Assembly (NCBI GenBank): GCA_038093515.1
Contig: JBBPSI010000017.1
Span: 177,597 to 241,596, forward strand
DNA: 64,000 nt
Reading direction: 5' to 3'
Origin: Butyriboletus loyo
Taxonomy: Eukaryota; Basidiomycota; Agaricomycetes; Boletales; Boletaceae
Below, piece by piece: positions 1-12,199 of the stretch. Both the position numbers and the translations under genes were made by a program. Position 1 is the first letter of the stretch, and every line of letters starts with the position of its first letter. A model generated the notes under the pieces. That model was given only the letters and a program-made list of their open reading frames with translations. It ran no database searches and had not been told where the DNA came from.

Positions 1-785
1 TAGCTGACCGTGAACATAAGAATTTCGTCATTACCAGTCTTAGCAATGGCATTGAGGGAGCTGGATGACCTGGTCATCCATGACAAGGAACCGATAACAT
101 CAGTTTCTTCGCTATCTTCCGTCAAGAAGCGGGATCGAATCGACAAGGAACCCTACGACAGAGCGCGCTACCGGAAGTATGCGTTGAACCGCAACACTGC
201 TTTCGCAGAGCTATATCAATTTTGTTTCACGCTTTCTAAGCCACCGTCAGTGCCCAGTACCATCCCACCACTTGTGCTGACGCCGCCCCAGACAAAGCAG
301 GAATTTAGATATAGAGGTGACCAGCTTCAGACTTGCCGTGTCGCGTATCCTCATACGCGAATAGACAGCTATGGTGCTATGGTCTGTATCACTAGTTCCG
401 CGATACCCGATCATTACTGAGTTGATCGAGTTCTTGAGCGTGAGCGTACCCCTCTTATGTCTCAAATCGCTGTAATGACTCTCAACAGGAAAGCGGGTCC
501 TATAAAGGCATCAACAAGGATATTTGGAACATGGTGAATGTCCTTGGGTACAATTTCGAGGGGTACTTATTGAAGTTCCTAGGTGTTTGAGTTCAGCCGG
601 ACGATCAACGGGGAACTCGGCAACTACGAGGCTGATGGGGTACGTCCTTTTTGTATCATTCGTGATCACCCCCAACGCCTTTTTCTTCTTAGGCTTGGCC
701 TACCTTGCTTGATGATTTCGTCGCGTGGAAGAGGGGCAGGACAGTTCACTCAACGGGCGAGATGCTTGCACTAATGGACGAATAG
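1..785 (+). CDS. DCN1: DCN1, cullin neddylation scaffold (5' partial)
   Basis: This is the C-terminal PONY domain of a Dcn1-like protein, the scaffold E3 that promotes transfer of NEDD8/Rub1 from Ubc12 to cullins. Visible exons are roughly 41-245, 292-316, 365-439, 489-533, 583-639 and 693-785. Joined, they give family hallmarks: LYQFCFTLSKPP, then DIETAMVLWSV, PRYPIITELIEFL, GSYKGINKDIWN, FEFSRTINGELGNYEADG, AWPTLLDDFVAW, and a stop at 783-785. The acidic DDFVAW region is the cullin-binding pocket in known Dcn1 proteins. All introns are GT-AG and 43 to 53 bases long; one exon has only 25 bases. The start codon and any N-terminal UBA domain lie left of the window, and the first exon boundary near base 41 is uncertain. 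The exon chain itself is clear. Confidence 0.85.
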
Positions 786-916
786 GGACGATGATCTAGA
801 ACATGTTCTACGTACAAAGCCTGCTTAATATCTTCCATGTGCAATCACTCTAGCGTTTTGATCAATTCGGAGGTTTGTTTAGCCAGCGATAAGCACCCTG
901 AGTGACATGTATCCGT

Positions 917-1375
917 CTACAGGTTAGGGTTATCTGGCGGATGATGGGGTGCGGCGACCACCGCTTCTGTCTCGCCGGCCTGAGTGGGTCGTGTGTCGTG
1001 GGCGAAATGTAATCGAGCGAGTTGGCGAACGGCTTGGTCTGCGCGGCGCTTCCTGCCAAGATCAAAGCGCGACGCCCGCTTGTCAGGACGACCTGGCAAG
1101 GTTGAGTCGGGCCCGGGTGTGAAGACGACGCGGTGAGGGAGGGGCAGAAGGCCCAAGGAGGCTCGGACTGCCTCCCATCTGCCGTGTATGCGATTGAGAC
1201 GCGGGGAGGATGGGTCTGGGATCAAGTTGGGTTGAACGAGCTCACGGTTGTGGGGTGTCGACGGGGACGGGGACGACGATCGAGAGAACGGCGCGACTCC
1301 AGCTGCGATGCAGAGGAGAAGGAGGAGCGCGACCAGTCTAGCGTGGTTGGTTTGGTACTGGTGTCGGCCAGCCAT
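917..1375 (-). CDS. small hypothetical protein with signal anchor
   Basis: An open frame of 152 codons reads from ATG at 1375 to the stop at 917; an upstream in-frame ATG at 1393 would add six residues. Residues 1-13 are polar and basic. They are followed by one strongly hydrophobic segment (LVALLLLLCIAAGVA), which suggests a signal peptide or type II membrane anchor. The rest is proline- and serine-rich, then basic (many Arg), with no family I recognise. It sits between the 3' ends of DCN1 and NOT4, convergent with DCN1. The frame could continue through introns, so the C-terminus is not certain. It may be a genuine small membrane protein, or a chance frame in GC-rich DNA; the hydrophobic segment directly after a good start favours the former. 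Confidence 0.4.
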   Translation of the reverse strand: MAGRHQYQTNHARLVALLLLLCIAAGVAPFSRSSSPSPSTPHNRELVQPNLIPDPSSPRLNRIHGRWEAVRASLGLLPLPHRVVFTPGPDSTLPGRPDKRASRFDLGRKRRADQAVRQLARLHFAHDTRPTQAGETEAVVAAPHHPPDNPNL

Positions 1376-1505
1376 GACATGGTTGCTGCTCAAGAATATT
1401 AATAAAATATTTGCCTTGTTCGGCCAGTCTCTGAATCACTCTTCATGCATCATGCACACGCCCCGCCAACCTCAATCTGTTGAAATGTAGTACGACTCGA
1501 CCCAC

Positions 1506-4500
1506 TCAAAAATCATCCACCTCAACTGGTCGTACTCCCTGCATCTTCTCCATCGCCTCCCTCAGTTCCGTCTCAGCAAAAACAGCAGCCTCCTTCGCAA
1601 CCACAAGCTTCTTCTCAAGCTCCTCCGTGATCATCAGCTTCGGTTTCCCGTCCATCTCGACCATACCGATACTATCAAACCTCTTCAGAGTATTTCCGAT
1701 GCGAGGCATAAACGCATGCCGATCCCAACCACTGTCGTTGAATGCGAGGACAGCGCGGACAGCGGCTGTGTTTATGTCGCGGTGAAGTTCCTCCAGTTTT
1801 GATAGTTGAACTTCCATCCAACGGGCGCGACGTTCGAGGGCGAGAGTTAGCGCGGCGACTTCGTCCTCCTTGCCTGCTGCATCATCGCCCGCGTCGTCCA
1901 AGAAGTCATCACCTTTGAGCATGTCCCTGAGGACACCATCAAAGGACGAGCTGTCATCCCATGTAGTGCGCGGAAGAAGTCGCAGTAGATCAGAAATTGT
2001 TTGGGTCAACGTCTCTAGAAGTTGTTGGAAGGAAGATACTGCATTGTCGATGGAACCAGAAGGCATGTTGGTGGCGAACGAGCCACCGCCGACCGAGAGA
2101 GCCGATAGGGCATGGACCAAAGGGCCATACTCCAACGGCATCTTTGCAGCAGGATTGATCTTTTGCATGTCAAAGAGCGGGTGGTTAGGAAGGTCCATAG
2201 ATGGATATCTGATATCGAGTTCGTCCAATGCATCCGCAAGCGATGTTCGCTCAATAGGAGACATTCGATCGACGGACTCTGCCCGAGACGCGCTAGGGCT
2301 AGGTGATACGATCTCACTACTCTTGCCAATAGGTCCTGCCAGTACATCTGAAGCTGAGACGGATGGCACAGCCGACATCTCGTCGGTGGCGACTTCAGTG
2401 TCTTTTGGAATCCTGATGGGACGAGCAACTGGTTTATTCTTTTTCGGTAGCTTCGAACGGATGGGAGCCTGGACGGCCGGCTCGGTCGCCCTGGGAGCAG
2501 GCGTTGGCTTTTCGATGCTGCCCTTTTTCGGCGTCGCAGAAACCTTCGTTCCACCTGCTTTCCCCTCCCCCCTCGTCCTTTCTTTTTCCCTCCCCTCCTT
2601 TTCAGCTCCTGCGCGCTTTTCCTGTTGTGCTTTCGCGGTCTTGTCCCTCTCAGCTTGTGCAGCCTTCTGCTGAGCAGCCCTCTCTTTCTCGAGCTTCTCT
2701 CGCTCGGCCCTTTCCCTTTCCGCCTTCTCCGCCTTCTCTTTCGCTTCCCTTATCGCCGCCAGTCTCTCCTGCTCCGCTACCTTCTCCTGAGCAAGACGTA
2801 CCCTCTCAGCGGTGCGTGCGGCGGCCTTCTCCTGTGCTGCTTTTTGTCGCTCGAGTGCGCGTTCTGCAGCGGCAGCTTTCTTCGCAGCCTTGCGTTCGAC
2901 CTTTGCTTGCTCCTTAGTAGCATCCTCCGCTTTTGACATATCGACAACCGGTATTTGGGCATCGGACAGGGTCGCCGCGGTCATGGAATTGTCTGTCACC
3001 GTGCCGAGGGCAGGAAATTCTGCGGATGATAGAGTAGGCAACGGGGAGGGCGGAATAGAAGCCGGGACTGGGAACGCATGAAGAAAACAAACGTAGCAAA
3101 GAAAGATTCGTCAGTATCATCATATCAGAATCAGGAGGGGGGCCCAAGAAAAGGACGAAAGTGGGGAGGGATCAGGAATGGTGAGCATTAAGAAGTAGAT
3201 GGGATGGGTACGAGCAACGATGGATGTGGATATAATTTGAAACGGATCATGAATGGTCGGCGTCATCACCACGAATAAATACCAATACGTCTCCTGCAGC
3301 TTCACAAATTCATGGCGGCACGACGAGTGGGTGATGACGAGGAAAGGGCGTCATTAGCGACGCATTCATTCAACAATCATGGCCGTTGATAATATTTCCG
3401 CACTGAAAGCACGGCGCTCGGTACTCTGACCTGGGACTCCCTCCCCTTAGCAAAGGAAAGACACTCACTATTGAGAAGGGGCGGTTGAACCTTCAAGGAA
3501 TCCGCCTGCGCCAGAGCGCCGTTATTGTTTCCAGTATGATTAACGGGGAGATCCTGTGGATAAGCCAATCCGGGAAGGGGTCGAATGGCCATGTGGTGTG
3601 GTGCATGGTTCATACCAACAACAGAGGGTGCCGAGGAATAGGTCGTATTGAGGTTCGCGGGAACCGCTGAGGGGAGCACGGGTGACGCAAATCGGGCAGA
3701 CATGATTGCTGGATCGTTGAATGGCTGGTTCTGAGCATACGGATAATGTTGCTGCTGAGCTATACACAAGGGAAAGAAGATCGGGAGAAATAATCAAACA
3801 AAAATAGTGAACATTAGTTAAAATTGCAAAGGAACAGTACAAGAGAAGAAACCGTCAATGTTTGTAGTGACACCTCATACAAGGAGAAGTCTCCTACCAG
3901 GGGGTCCGTTGGGCATTACGCTGGCTCGCTCACGACTGGACTGGATAAACTCGCGAAGCTGTGCCTCGCTAATAATGTTATGGTCGAAGGGCTGAAAGCG
4001 CGTTTGCTGTTGTTGTGGTTGCGGTTGTGAATGGGTCTGTGTTGCGGGTGTATGCTGGGCCAATAAGGTTGTGTACCCATGCTCAATGTGTGGGGGTAAA
4101 TTCCAATGAGGTTGGGCCGACGATGTAGTCTCACTAGAGAAGAAAGAGTGATGGCTATCGCTCGCGCTTAGCGGAGAGGCGGGGTTGACAGGGGATGACG
4201 CAGCAGTGGACCCCTGGCGACCTCGCGCGAATCCAAACCTTGACACTTTCCTTTCTTCATCGGCGAATGGAGACTTCCTAGAAGTGGACGAAACCCCCTG
4301 TGGCGATACGATTGGATCCTCGCTGACCTCCCCAAACGGATTAAAGGAGCCGACATAACTAGACCCTCCTGCTGACTGGCGTTCGACAGGTGTAGCGCGA
4401 AAGGAAAGAGGATCATACATCGACCGGTTGTGTGGGTATGTAAGCCCGGGCGGCGCGAACGCTCGTGGGTGGTGAAGTTGCACCGGTGGCTGTGGTGGGC

Positions 4501-6534
4501 GCAGGGCGGGGAACATATCCATGAACCCGCCAGTCAGAGGTGTGTTGGCTTCCGCCTCGAGATCGGGAAGTGCAGCATCCACGTTCAAATCTTCTCCAGC
4601 AAGGTTTGGATCTAAGTTGAAACTGAATCCGCCAAATTCATTGTCTTCTCCTGATACCATCCTAAGGGTGCGATCGAGATCTGGAAAGATGCTGACACTT
4701 GGGACGGAGGGTGCATTTTCACGTCGAGATTTCACATCATCAAGAAGAGCTTGGGCGGCAGTGGATATCTGGTAAGTAGACTGCGAGGCATGGATGCCTG
4801 GGGGAGTGAGAGGATCCATCTTCCGAGAAGGTGGAGGTAGGCCGGGTGGTCCAGAAAGGCCAGGAGGCATATCTGGTATGCCCTGGGGGAAAGGTAGAGT
4901 GGACTGTTCGGATTCGGTTGATCGCGGACGAACTGGGGAAACATCTTGGGAACCTGAGCCAGCATCGGAATCCACTGCCAAAGATGGAGCGGGAGAGATG
5001 GATGGTTGCGGAACCTCCTTGGTACGCAATGATTTAACTTCCAGCGGGGTGGCAGGTCGCTGGGGTAATGTAGTAACAGCTGGGGTCGGTGGGCGCGAAG
5101 AAGATGTGACGGATGGCGTTTTTATGCTCCCTGCGATAGATCCACCTTTCCGATCGTGATGAGACCGACTCGATGGCTTTGCGTCAACAGCAGCGCTGAC
5201 ATTGCGGGACTGACGCTGACCAACCCGTCTTGACCGTTGAGTGACCTTAACGGAGGACTGGGTAGAAGCGGTGGTCGTAGGGGGCTGTAGTGCTGTCTTA
5301 CAACCCCACGCAGCGGCGCGCGGCAAAGCTCCTGTAAACCATCTTAGACCATGCACGCATTTGGTTTAATCACCTTACCGTCTCCTTCCTTAATGGTGCA
5401 CGAAATACTTTCCGTATCTTTGATCGTATGCTTCCTAAGAGGAAAAATAAATAACACCTGTGGTGAATTGAAGAATGAAACTCACAAAGTAGTAAGGTCC
5501 TCCTTTGTGAAACAATCCTTCTCGTCACCCCATTCATGCAGGTTCATGCAGGTGTGATCTGAGCAGCTAACTCCGCGGAGGAACGCCATGCAGTATTTTG
5601 TCGTTCCATAACTGGCTCGCATGACCTCGCGACCTCCCCCTGGGGAAGGGGTACCATCAACCGTCGAGATACAGCGAGCTGCATCCTCGCGGCGGAGGTA
5701 GGTGATATAAAGGCCGAGAACGGGAATCCCACCACCTGATGGGGTACGCTTGACCAGCAAAATCTTGGATATCTTGCCATACTGACCAAAGTAGTCATTC
5801 GAACGCAGAGTAGGGATAAGCTACATGAATTTGATTAAGTGTGACTTGGGCGAATGGATGATCTGCCTACCTCCTCGTTGGCAAATCGAGGACCGATCCC
5901 AACTACATACACAACGTTGCGTTGAACCACGCGCAAGTTAGCAAGGTGGCGGCGCCCTAACGCCTCAAGCTCTTTGCGTTCGCGCTCGCGTTGCTTCTTT
6001 TGTTGTGTAAGGCGCTTGTGACTGAATGCACACGATGATGAGGAAATCAGAGGGACGAGATCGAGGTAAAATAGACGCACTCCTCCTTTGCGACAGCCTT
6101 GAATTGGACGGCTTCATCGGTGTACTCCCTGCGACAAGCGGGACAGCGACCGTTAAGGTTCTGCTTAATGTGATGCCAGCAGAAGCGGCAGATCTGGTGA
6201 AGAAGTCGGACACGAGTTTCATAAAAGCTACGCGTCGATTCGTACCTGGTAACCACAGACACATGGCTTGAAATTGAGGTCTGAAATATCCATCTCCTCG
6301 AGACAAAGGGGACATTCGGCATCATCCTACGATGATCGGAATGGAGCGATATGATTGCCTGCGATGTGAACGAACATATGGGAATGACTTACGGCGTCGT
6401 CGTCGCTCCAGTACGCGTCCTGTACGCCGGCCAAGACATGGGACTTCGACTGATGTGCAGAGAAACCTGCATGTATGGCGGGTGCCGGTAGAGATGGATG
6501 GCCGTGTAGTCTTGTTGAGGACATTGCGGGGTAA
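1506..6534 (-). CDS. NOT4: NOT4, CCR4-NOT RING E3 ubiquitin ligase subunit
   Basis: Not4 is the RING E3 ligase subunit of the CCR4-NOT deadenylation and mRNA quality-control complex. Reading the minus strand: an N-terminal C4C4 RING (DDAECPLCLEEMD at about 6325-6280, then after an intron ICRFCWHHI and GRCPACRREY), a basic linker, an RRM (RNVVYVVGIGPRFANEE; KILLVKR-type strand near 5760), and a CCCH finger (TKYCMAFLRGVSCSDHTCMNLH, about 5600-5530). A long Ser/Pro/Gln-rich tail follows, 5356-3377. An intron of about 400 bases (3069-3467) then joins in phase to 3068-1506, which carries a long Ala/Glu/Lys/Arg coiled coil and a conserved-looking C-terminal helical block. I infer one gene because the splice phases agree (A|TC) and the downstream frame has no convincing start of its own. 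ATG at 6534 was chosen; 6590 is possible. It is divergent from the helicase gene, 214 bases apart. Confidence 0.82.
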
Positions 6535-6748
6535 TAGACAACGAGTACTGTGGAGGAAGCGACGGACGACGAGGGCGAGGAAGTTGACAAGGTGCGAAAA
6601 CGAGGTCAAAGCTACAAACGCGACGCTCAATGAGGTCCCGTCTGCTCTTTCCCACGTCTGCTCCTTTATTTGCGCCTGTTTGGCATCGGTGGCACAATTT
6701 CTACATTTAATATTTTATTTTTTTTGGCTTTTTTTCGTGCCATTACTT

Positions 6749-9176
6749 ATGTTCCCTCGTCTGCTCATCCGTTGGCCGCGCTCGTCGCCCGTCGCGCTAC
6801 ATGCACCCGCCAGGGCATTCCGCGCGACGTCGTTGGCACTCGCGCCCAGCGCCGCCACCGTCTTGAAGCCGAGGTTGGCACCCGCAACGTTCGTACACGA
6901 ACCTCCGGTTGACCAAAGCACCAATCGGGCACACTTTTCGTCGACCAAGTTCGCCGACGCGCCCATATCAAACAGTTCCAAGATGGCAATTCCACACGAG
7001 TACGCATCACTGCATCCGTCGTTATTCGGCCCGTAACTGTCGCTGTGCTAACGGCGTCCTAGGTACATGAGTGACGTCCAAGGTGGGCCGGTTTTCCTTG
7101 CGCGCAGTAAAATGTTGTGTGACAGTGCTCACTCGTACATGCAGAGGCAACGCTCGAGGTATGCAGCTTTGATACATGCTCGCTATTGCTTATCATGTCA
7201 TACAGCTTGGGCTTTCCGGCGTAGACCTGGTTGTTCAGGCAAAGACTGGAACAGGTATGTGACGCATCTATCCATTTAACCACAGGCGCAAACGTACACC
7301 TTAGGTAAAACGATGGCTTTTCTTTTGCCCGCCATCGAACAACTCGCCAAAAAACCTGTACCTCGCACGGGGACCGTCTCCACCCTTGTGTTATCTCCGA
7401 CGCGAGAGCTGGCTATGCAGGTCTGTATCAGACCCTTCATCTAGCCTCCAATGTTTACTCTTGTGTTCTCAGATTGAAAAAGAAGCCAATACCCTGGTGA
7501 AAAACCATCCTTTCCGGGTGCAAACTCTTATTGGTGGTACCAGGTACCTTTTTGCGCCTATGCAGTATAAATACCACTCACAAAGACCTTTTAAAAAGTA
7601 TCGGCATGCAGAAGCAAAGGCTGACGACTCGGCGTTGTGACATCCTCGTTGCAACACCTGGTCGGCTCCTCGACCTTTTGCAGTCGACTAATTTGGCTGA
7701 AAAGTTGCATTCCATTCAGACCATTGTACTGGATGAGGCCGATCGCCTATTGGACGTGGGATTCAAGGATACTTTAAACTCGATATTCAAGTACCTCCCC
7801 GACCGCGACCAAAACCCCAGACAGTGCATGCTTTACTCAGCAACCTTGAGTCGGGACGTTAAAGAGGTGAAGTATTTCTCCCTGTGTATATCAGTCCAAA
7901 CTAAGACTGATATTTTTCTCCTTGCGTGCAGATAGCCACGCTCTACTTAACCCCTGATCACAAGTTCGTATCCACTCTAGCACAAGATGAAATCAACACT
8001 CATGAACATGGTACTGCGTTGCATTGTAACCTCTTGCTACTTTATCTGATCTTTTCGTACAAAGTCCCTCAGACATGCGTCACTATACCGATCGGTGACA
8101 CCATGAAAGCCACTCTTGCCGTCTTACGGGACGACGCCGCTGAACATGGAAATAGCTCAAAGGCAATGGTCTTTTGCACGACTGCTTGGGGCACTTCAGC
8201 TTTTGCTCGACTTCTTGAGGGTGCGGGCCATGGAACATTACCCCCTGTCTATGAAATCCATAGCAGGATGACCCAAAATAGGCGCTTAGCTGTTGCTCAA
8301 AATTTCAAAAGGGCAAAAAACGGCATATTGGTGACATCCGATGTCACTGCGCGAGGTATGGACTTCCCCGGGTTAGTTGCCTTTAGACGTGGTGAATTCT
8401 TCCGGCTGAGCGATGTTATTGACAGAGTGACCCTTGTCGTACAAGTTGGCCTTCCCTCCTCTAGCGAGCAATATATTCACCGCCTTGGCCGCACAGCTCG
8501 CGCTGGCCGATCTGGTAGAGGCGTGATGATCCTCACTCCTCATGAGTCTGGTTTCCTTAGAACGCCGGACATGCGAGCCCTTCCAATTCAACCTCACCCA
8601 GAACTCCAACTTCCTTCGTTATCTCGCCCGGAGCTTGACAAGACCCTGCAAATTCAGGCGTACGGCGCATGGCTTGGTTTCAACGCACAGTATACCAGGC
8701 AGATCTTTAGATCAAAGCAGCAATATGTCAATGAAGCAAACAAGTACGCTCGAGATGTGCTCGGATGGGCGGATGAGTCTGGGGCACCGCCACTCAGTCC
8801 CAAGACTGCACGCAATCTCGGTATACACGGCCTGGATGGGGTAAACACGAGTAGCAATGAGTTTGGGCGGGGTGGATACCAACGGTCTTCTTCTCCTCAA
8901 AGCTCGTCGCGTAGATCATCATGGCATGGGGAGGACGACAGATCCGGTCATGCATTTGGACAAGCACGACGCTCGCCACGCCAAGATACCTACAGACGAT
9001 CGTGGCAAGAGAAAGACAACGTATCTGATGTTGGATCCGGACGGTACCGACGCTCATCTCACCAGGATACCGATGAACGCTCATCCTACAGACGGTCTAA
9101 CTATGGGTCCAGTCGCTCGCCACGTTGGAATGGCGATCGGGCTGTGAGGGAGCAAGGTTGGGGTGGCGAATCGTAG
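6749..9176 (+). CDS. MSS116: mitochondrial DEAD-box RNA helicase, MSS116-like
   Basis: ATP-dependent RNA helicase of the Mss116/CYT-19 type, which remodels mitochondrial RNA and group I/II introns in ascomycetes. The model is 6749-6999, 7063-7082, 7145-7158, 7206-7254, 7305-7420, 7473-7543, 7599-7866, 7932-8010, 8065-8371, 8426-9176 and gives 641 residues. The N-terminus ([13 protein letters not shown], Arg/Ala-rich, no acidic residues) looks like a mitochondrial presequence. Motifs in order: Q motif region PHEYMSDVQEATL, I AKTGTGKT, Ia PTREL, GG, Ib TPGRL, II DEAD, III SAT, IV-like [27 protein letters not shown]. The C-terminal 120 residues are Arg/Ser/Tyr-rich with repeated RRSS or YRRS units, a likely RNA-binding tail as in Mss116. 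A 14-base exon encodes part of the Q motif; without it the AKTGTGKT frame cannot be joined. Confidence 0.9.
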
Positions 9177-9335
9177 ACGCCAGGATGGTCACATTCACTA
9201 CTCCGTTGTCATTGTTGATAGATTACTTTAGTATCGTAGAGTTTAGTAGACTAGAAGCGTATTCGCCACATCGTTCACCACAAACGAGCGACGCCCTAAT
9301 CAATACTAGCACATCACAATCACTGGTCGAAAACG

Positions 9336-9988
9336 ATGGAAGGTGTTCCACAGCTCCCTCAAGGCCTGCAGCCTCAGGCAGGCCAACCCAATGTAGAAGA
9401 GCAGGCACGGAGAGAGGCAGAAGAATCCGTGCGCAGAGACATGATGGCTACCGTGCTGGACACCGCTGCGCGCGAGCGGCGTAAGTACTCATCTCGTTCC
9501 CTTCATTGATCCATCCTCTGACCCCAAATGCCATTTACAACCTAACACTAAACGGGTACGCTGCCGATGATAATGGGTGATGCACACGCACCGCGTTCCA
9601 TACGACCCCACAGTCTCCCGCATATCGCTCGTGAGTCCCGAGCGGTCGCGGCAGATCGAAGGCATCCTCGTCAGGATGGCCCAGTCTGGCCAGCTACGCG
9701 GGAAGGTGAGCGAAGAGCAGCTCATCGAGCTCTTGGAGCAGGTGAGCAGTGCATTGATCTTGTCGATCCGAGCCCCTCTCAACCCACCGCGTGCCCTCGT
9801 CTCGTCTCGTCTCTTACTGGGTTCCGCCTCATGTGTAGATAGAGGAGACGCAAAGCAAGACGAGCACGAAGAAGACGACGATAAAGGTATGTGGGTTGGT
9901 GTTGTGGGTGCTATCTTGACGCTGACGGTCGGTCTCTGTCCACTAGTATCAACGGAGGCGGGACATTGATGATGATGACGACTTTTGA
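9336..9988 (+). CDS. PDCD5 / TFAR19 DNA-binding family protein
   Basis: Small helical protein of the PDCD5 (TFAR19) family, conserved from archaea to human (yeast YMR074C). Its core is a three-helix bundle, and animal members are linked to apoptosis and to the chaperonin TRiC/CCT. The model is 9336-9480, 9614-9741, 9839-9886, 9947-9988, which gives 120 residues, normal for the family. It shows the family pattern: a Gln/Glu/Arg-rich N-terminal helix (EEQARREAEESVRRDM, LDTAARERL), the core SRISLVSPERSRQIEGIL..MAQSGQLRGKVSEEQLIELLEQIEE, and a basic then acidic tail ending RRRDIDDDDDF. All introns are GT-AG. It is convergent with the T5orf172 gene, with about 200 bases between the two stops. Confidence 0.92.
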
Positions 9989-10189
9989 CCCAGTCGACGT
10001 CGTCGTGCGTCGTTTTACGACTTCGTCGATGTATCGCTATGGTCATCCACGTCCATTACTGTATTCACAATCACTGGGATCGGATTCGTGATCATCAGAA
10101 TGAATTCGTTCTCGAGTCCGATTCATCACACTTATAGAACCTTGCGATGACAAGTCCAACCTTCATCGATCGATTGTCCAGGATGCCTA

Positions 10190-11747
10190 TCAAGTGTAGT
10201 ATTCTTTGACAAACCTCCCCCACTTCTCGATCACAGGTTTGACAATTAAATCCCATTCCATTGCTTTGTATCGCCCCCTTTCTGGACGCGGGAAAGCAAA
10301 TATTTCCCTGTGGACAGTACCGCCTAAGTAGAGGCAATGTTAGTCGTGAAATTAATACACCATACTGCACTCACAATCAAAGCACGTAGTATCCTTGGTG
10401 GTGGTCTTCTTGGGGAATCTCGTGGCAGGATCGCAAGTTTTATTTGGCCAGCCTGGATTTAAATAGGGTGCATGCAAGGACAGATCTGTCAGTTCGATGT
10501 GGACGAGTCGCTCGATGCGATGGCAGAAAGGACCGGGATCGCCTGCTTTGATGTTGCCCTTGAGTAGGCTCCCGCCTGTCTCGTCTTCGACCGTGCCTGG
10601 CCACCACCCGCGCGGAATTTGTATTTTGGAACCGCATTGCTTGTCCCATTGGTCGAGCCTCTTGGTGAGGTTCACGGCACGACCGACTTTGAGCTGTATC
10701 ACGTCTGGTCGTTTGGGATCTGTAGAGTTCAACATCAGAGTCAATGTACGAGGGTTCGTGGGGCAGGAGAACGGGAAACGACGTTACCTCGTATCTCAAA
10801 TGTGTAGATGTAACCGGGAACATCAGCGGGAGACGTTGCTTTTTCCATTTCCACTCTCAATGCCAATTGAGTATCCATCTGCAGGTATGTAGGTATATAA
10901 TCTGCGAAGCGAAATCAGACGGCCGTCTCTTTCCTTGACTTTCCAAAGTTAGCATACGACTGAATTCGACAAATCTGTCCGTATTTCCAGCTTTTCGGAC
11001 ATAGAAACCAGTTTGAGCGGTGATCATAGCCTCCTTATGTTGATGACAATACAAAACAGGCGTAGGGTCTAGATGGGAATGGGTTGCAGGAAGCTTGACT
11101 TGTCTGGAACACTGTTTTCCGGCCTTGGTCATACCACTACATTGTATCGTGTTCTTTCCAGAAGAAGACGTTGCAGGAGAAGGAGGGACTGAGACAGCAC
11201 GCGGTCTGCTTTGGGTCACGTTGGCTGTTGGCTGAGAGGGGCCGGTCACAGCAGGCAACGACGGCCTCGATGTTGCCCTGGGTAGCACAATAGAATCTGA
11301 ATGTGGTCGCAGAAGAACAGGAACAAAGGGCGGGGCAAGAGCGGGTTTCGTTGGGGCATTCGGTCTCAAGGACTTGAGGGCGTATTGCAGCGTCAAGGAT
11401 TGCTTGCCAGGTTGAGGTACGAGTATCGGTATAGGCATAGGCACCTGTTTCAAAGGTGGCACAGGGGCCGATTTCGCCTCTGGCGGCGCAGCCGTCCTGG
11501 CATTCTGGTTGACGGCTGACGGGGGTGGCACACGAGGCGGGCGATGATGGCTGTCGAGTGCGGCATTCAACGCCAGCAGCTCCGGACTGAAACCGCCAAC
11601 AAAGGTGGTCTGGTGGTCTGGTTGGCTGATAGGTCCAGGTGGATCTGGGAGCTTCTTCTCAATGGGTTTTTTGCCTGCGAGAGCGAGCGCATCGAAACTC
11701 TCGACGAGATCATACCGTTTCGGAGGAACGGGGAGCGGTCTGCTCAT
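10190..11747 (-). CDS. T5orf172 (GIY-YIG superfamily, DUF1766) protein
   Basis: Model (minus): 11747-10958, 10901-10788, 10719-10375, 10323-10190, giving 460 residues. The first 200 or so residues are Pro/Ser-rich and probably disordered. The C-terminal half holds a Cys/His cluster (CSGMTKAGKQCSRQV..., YCHQHKEA), then a T5orf172-type domain: GYIYTFEIRD matches the GIY-like strand, and LKVGRAVNLTKRLDQW the YIG-like strand with its Arg-containing helix. Near the end CFDCG may bind metal. Fungal homologues are described as DUF1766 or meiotically up-regulated gene 113; their substrate is not known to me. GIY-YIG folds are often nucleases, but I cannot confirm all catalytic residues, so nuclease activity is only inferred. 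Several in-frame ATGs exist upstream (11783); 11747 was chosen because MSRPLPVPPKRYD begins a typical fungal N-terminus. Confidence 0.8.
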
Positions 11748-12199
11748 GATGGGTTGGATCAACCCGCTGGAAAAGGGCCGCAAGCGAGGGAGCTTGCGCC
11801 CGGGAGAGAGAGGTCAACGTTTGAAACCTGACTTTGATGTGCATCGCCATAAGCAACTGCCTGAGATAATGAGAGTGAGAATCCATCCGCTTACAGCTTC
11901 GACTTTCTTGTTTCCGTTCAACCAGAGTACGTCCCCATCGCACCTCTCTTTCTTTTTTTTCCGCGAGATGAAACGCACTGGGCTCTGAGATATTATTTGA
12001 TGCCATGCATCACGCTCTCAAAGGAGAGCGGCGGCCTAGAAAACCGTCAACTGATTTTTTCTCTTCACACTGCTCAAACGTCGAATGGACCTCACTGACC
12101 AGGCTGCATCTATCAGGTCGTTGTCGGGGCGAAAAAAATAGTATTGTGGTAGCGTACAGCTGTCGACTAGTACTCAGACCAATACATCTACATACCATC

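Noticed and set aside
10..420. Stand-alone 136-codon protein at the left edge
   Set aside because: It reads through introns of DCN1; only bases to about 245 belong to coding sequence in this frame.
1870..2673. 267-codon plus-strand frame
   Set aside because: Antisense shadow of the NOT4 C-terminal coiled-coil coding sequence; Ser/Phe-rich composition without motifs.
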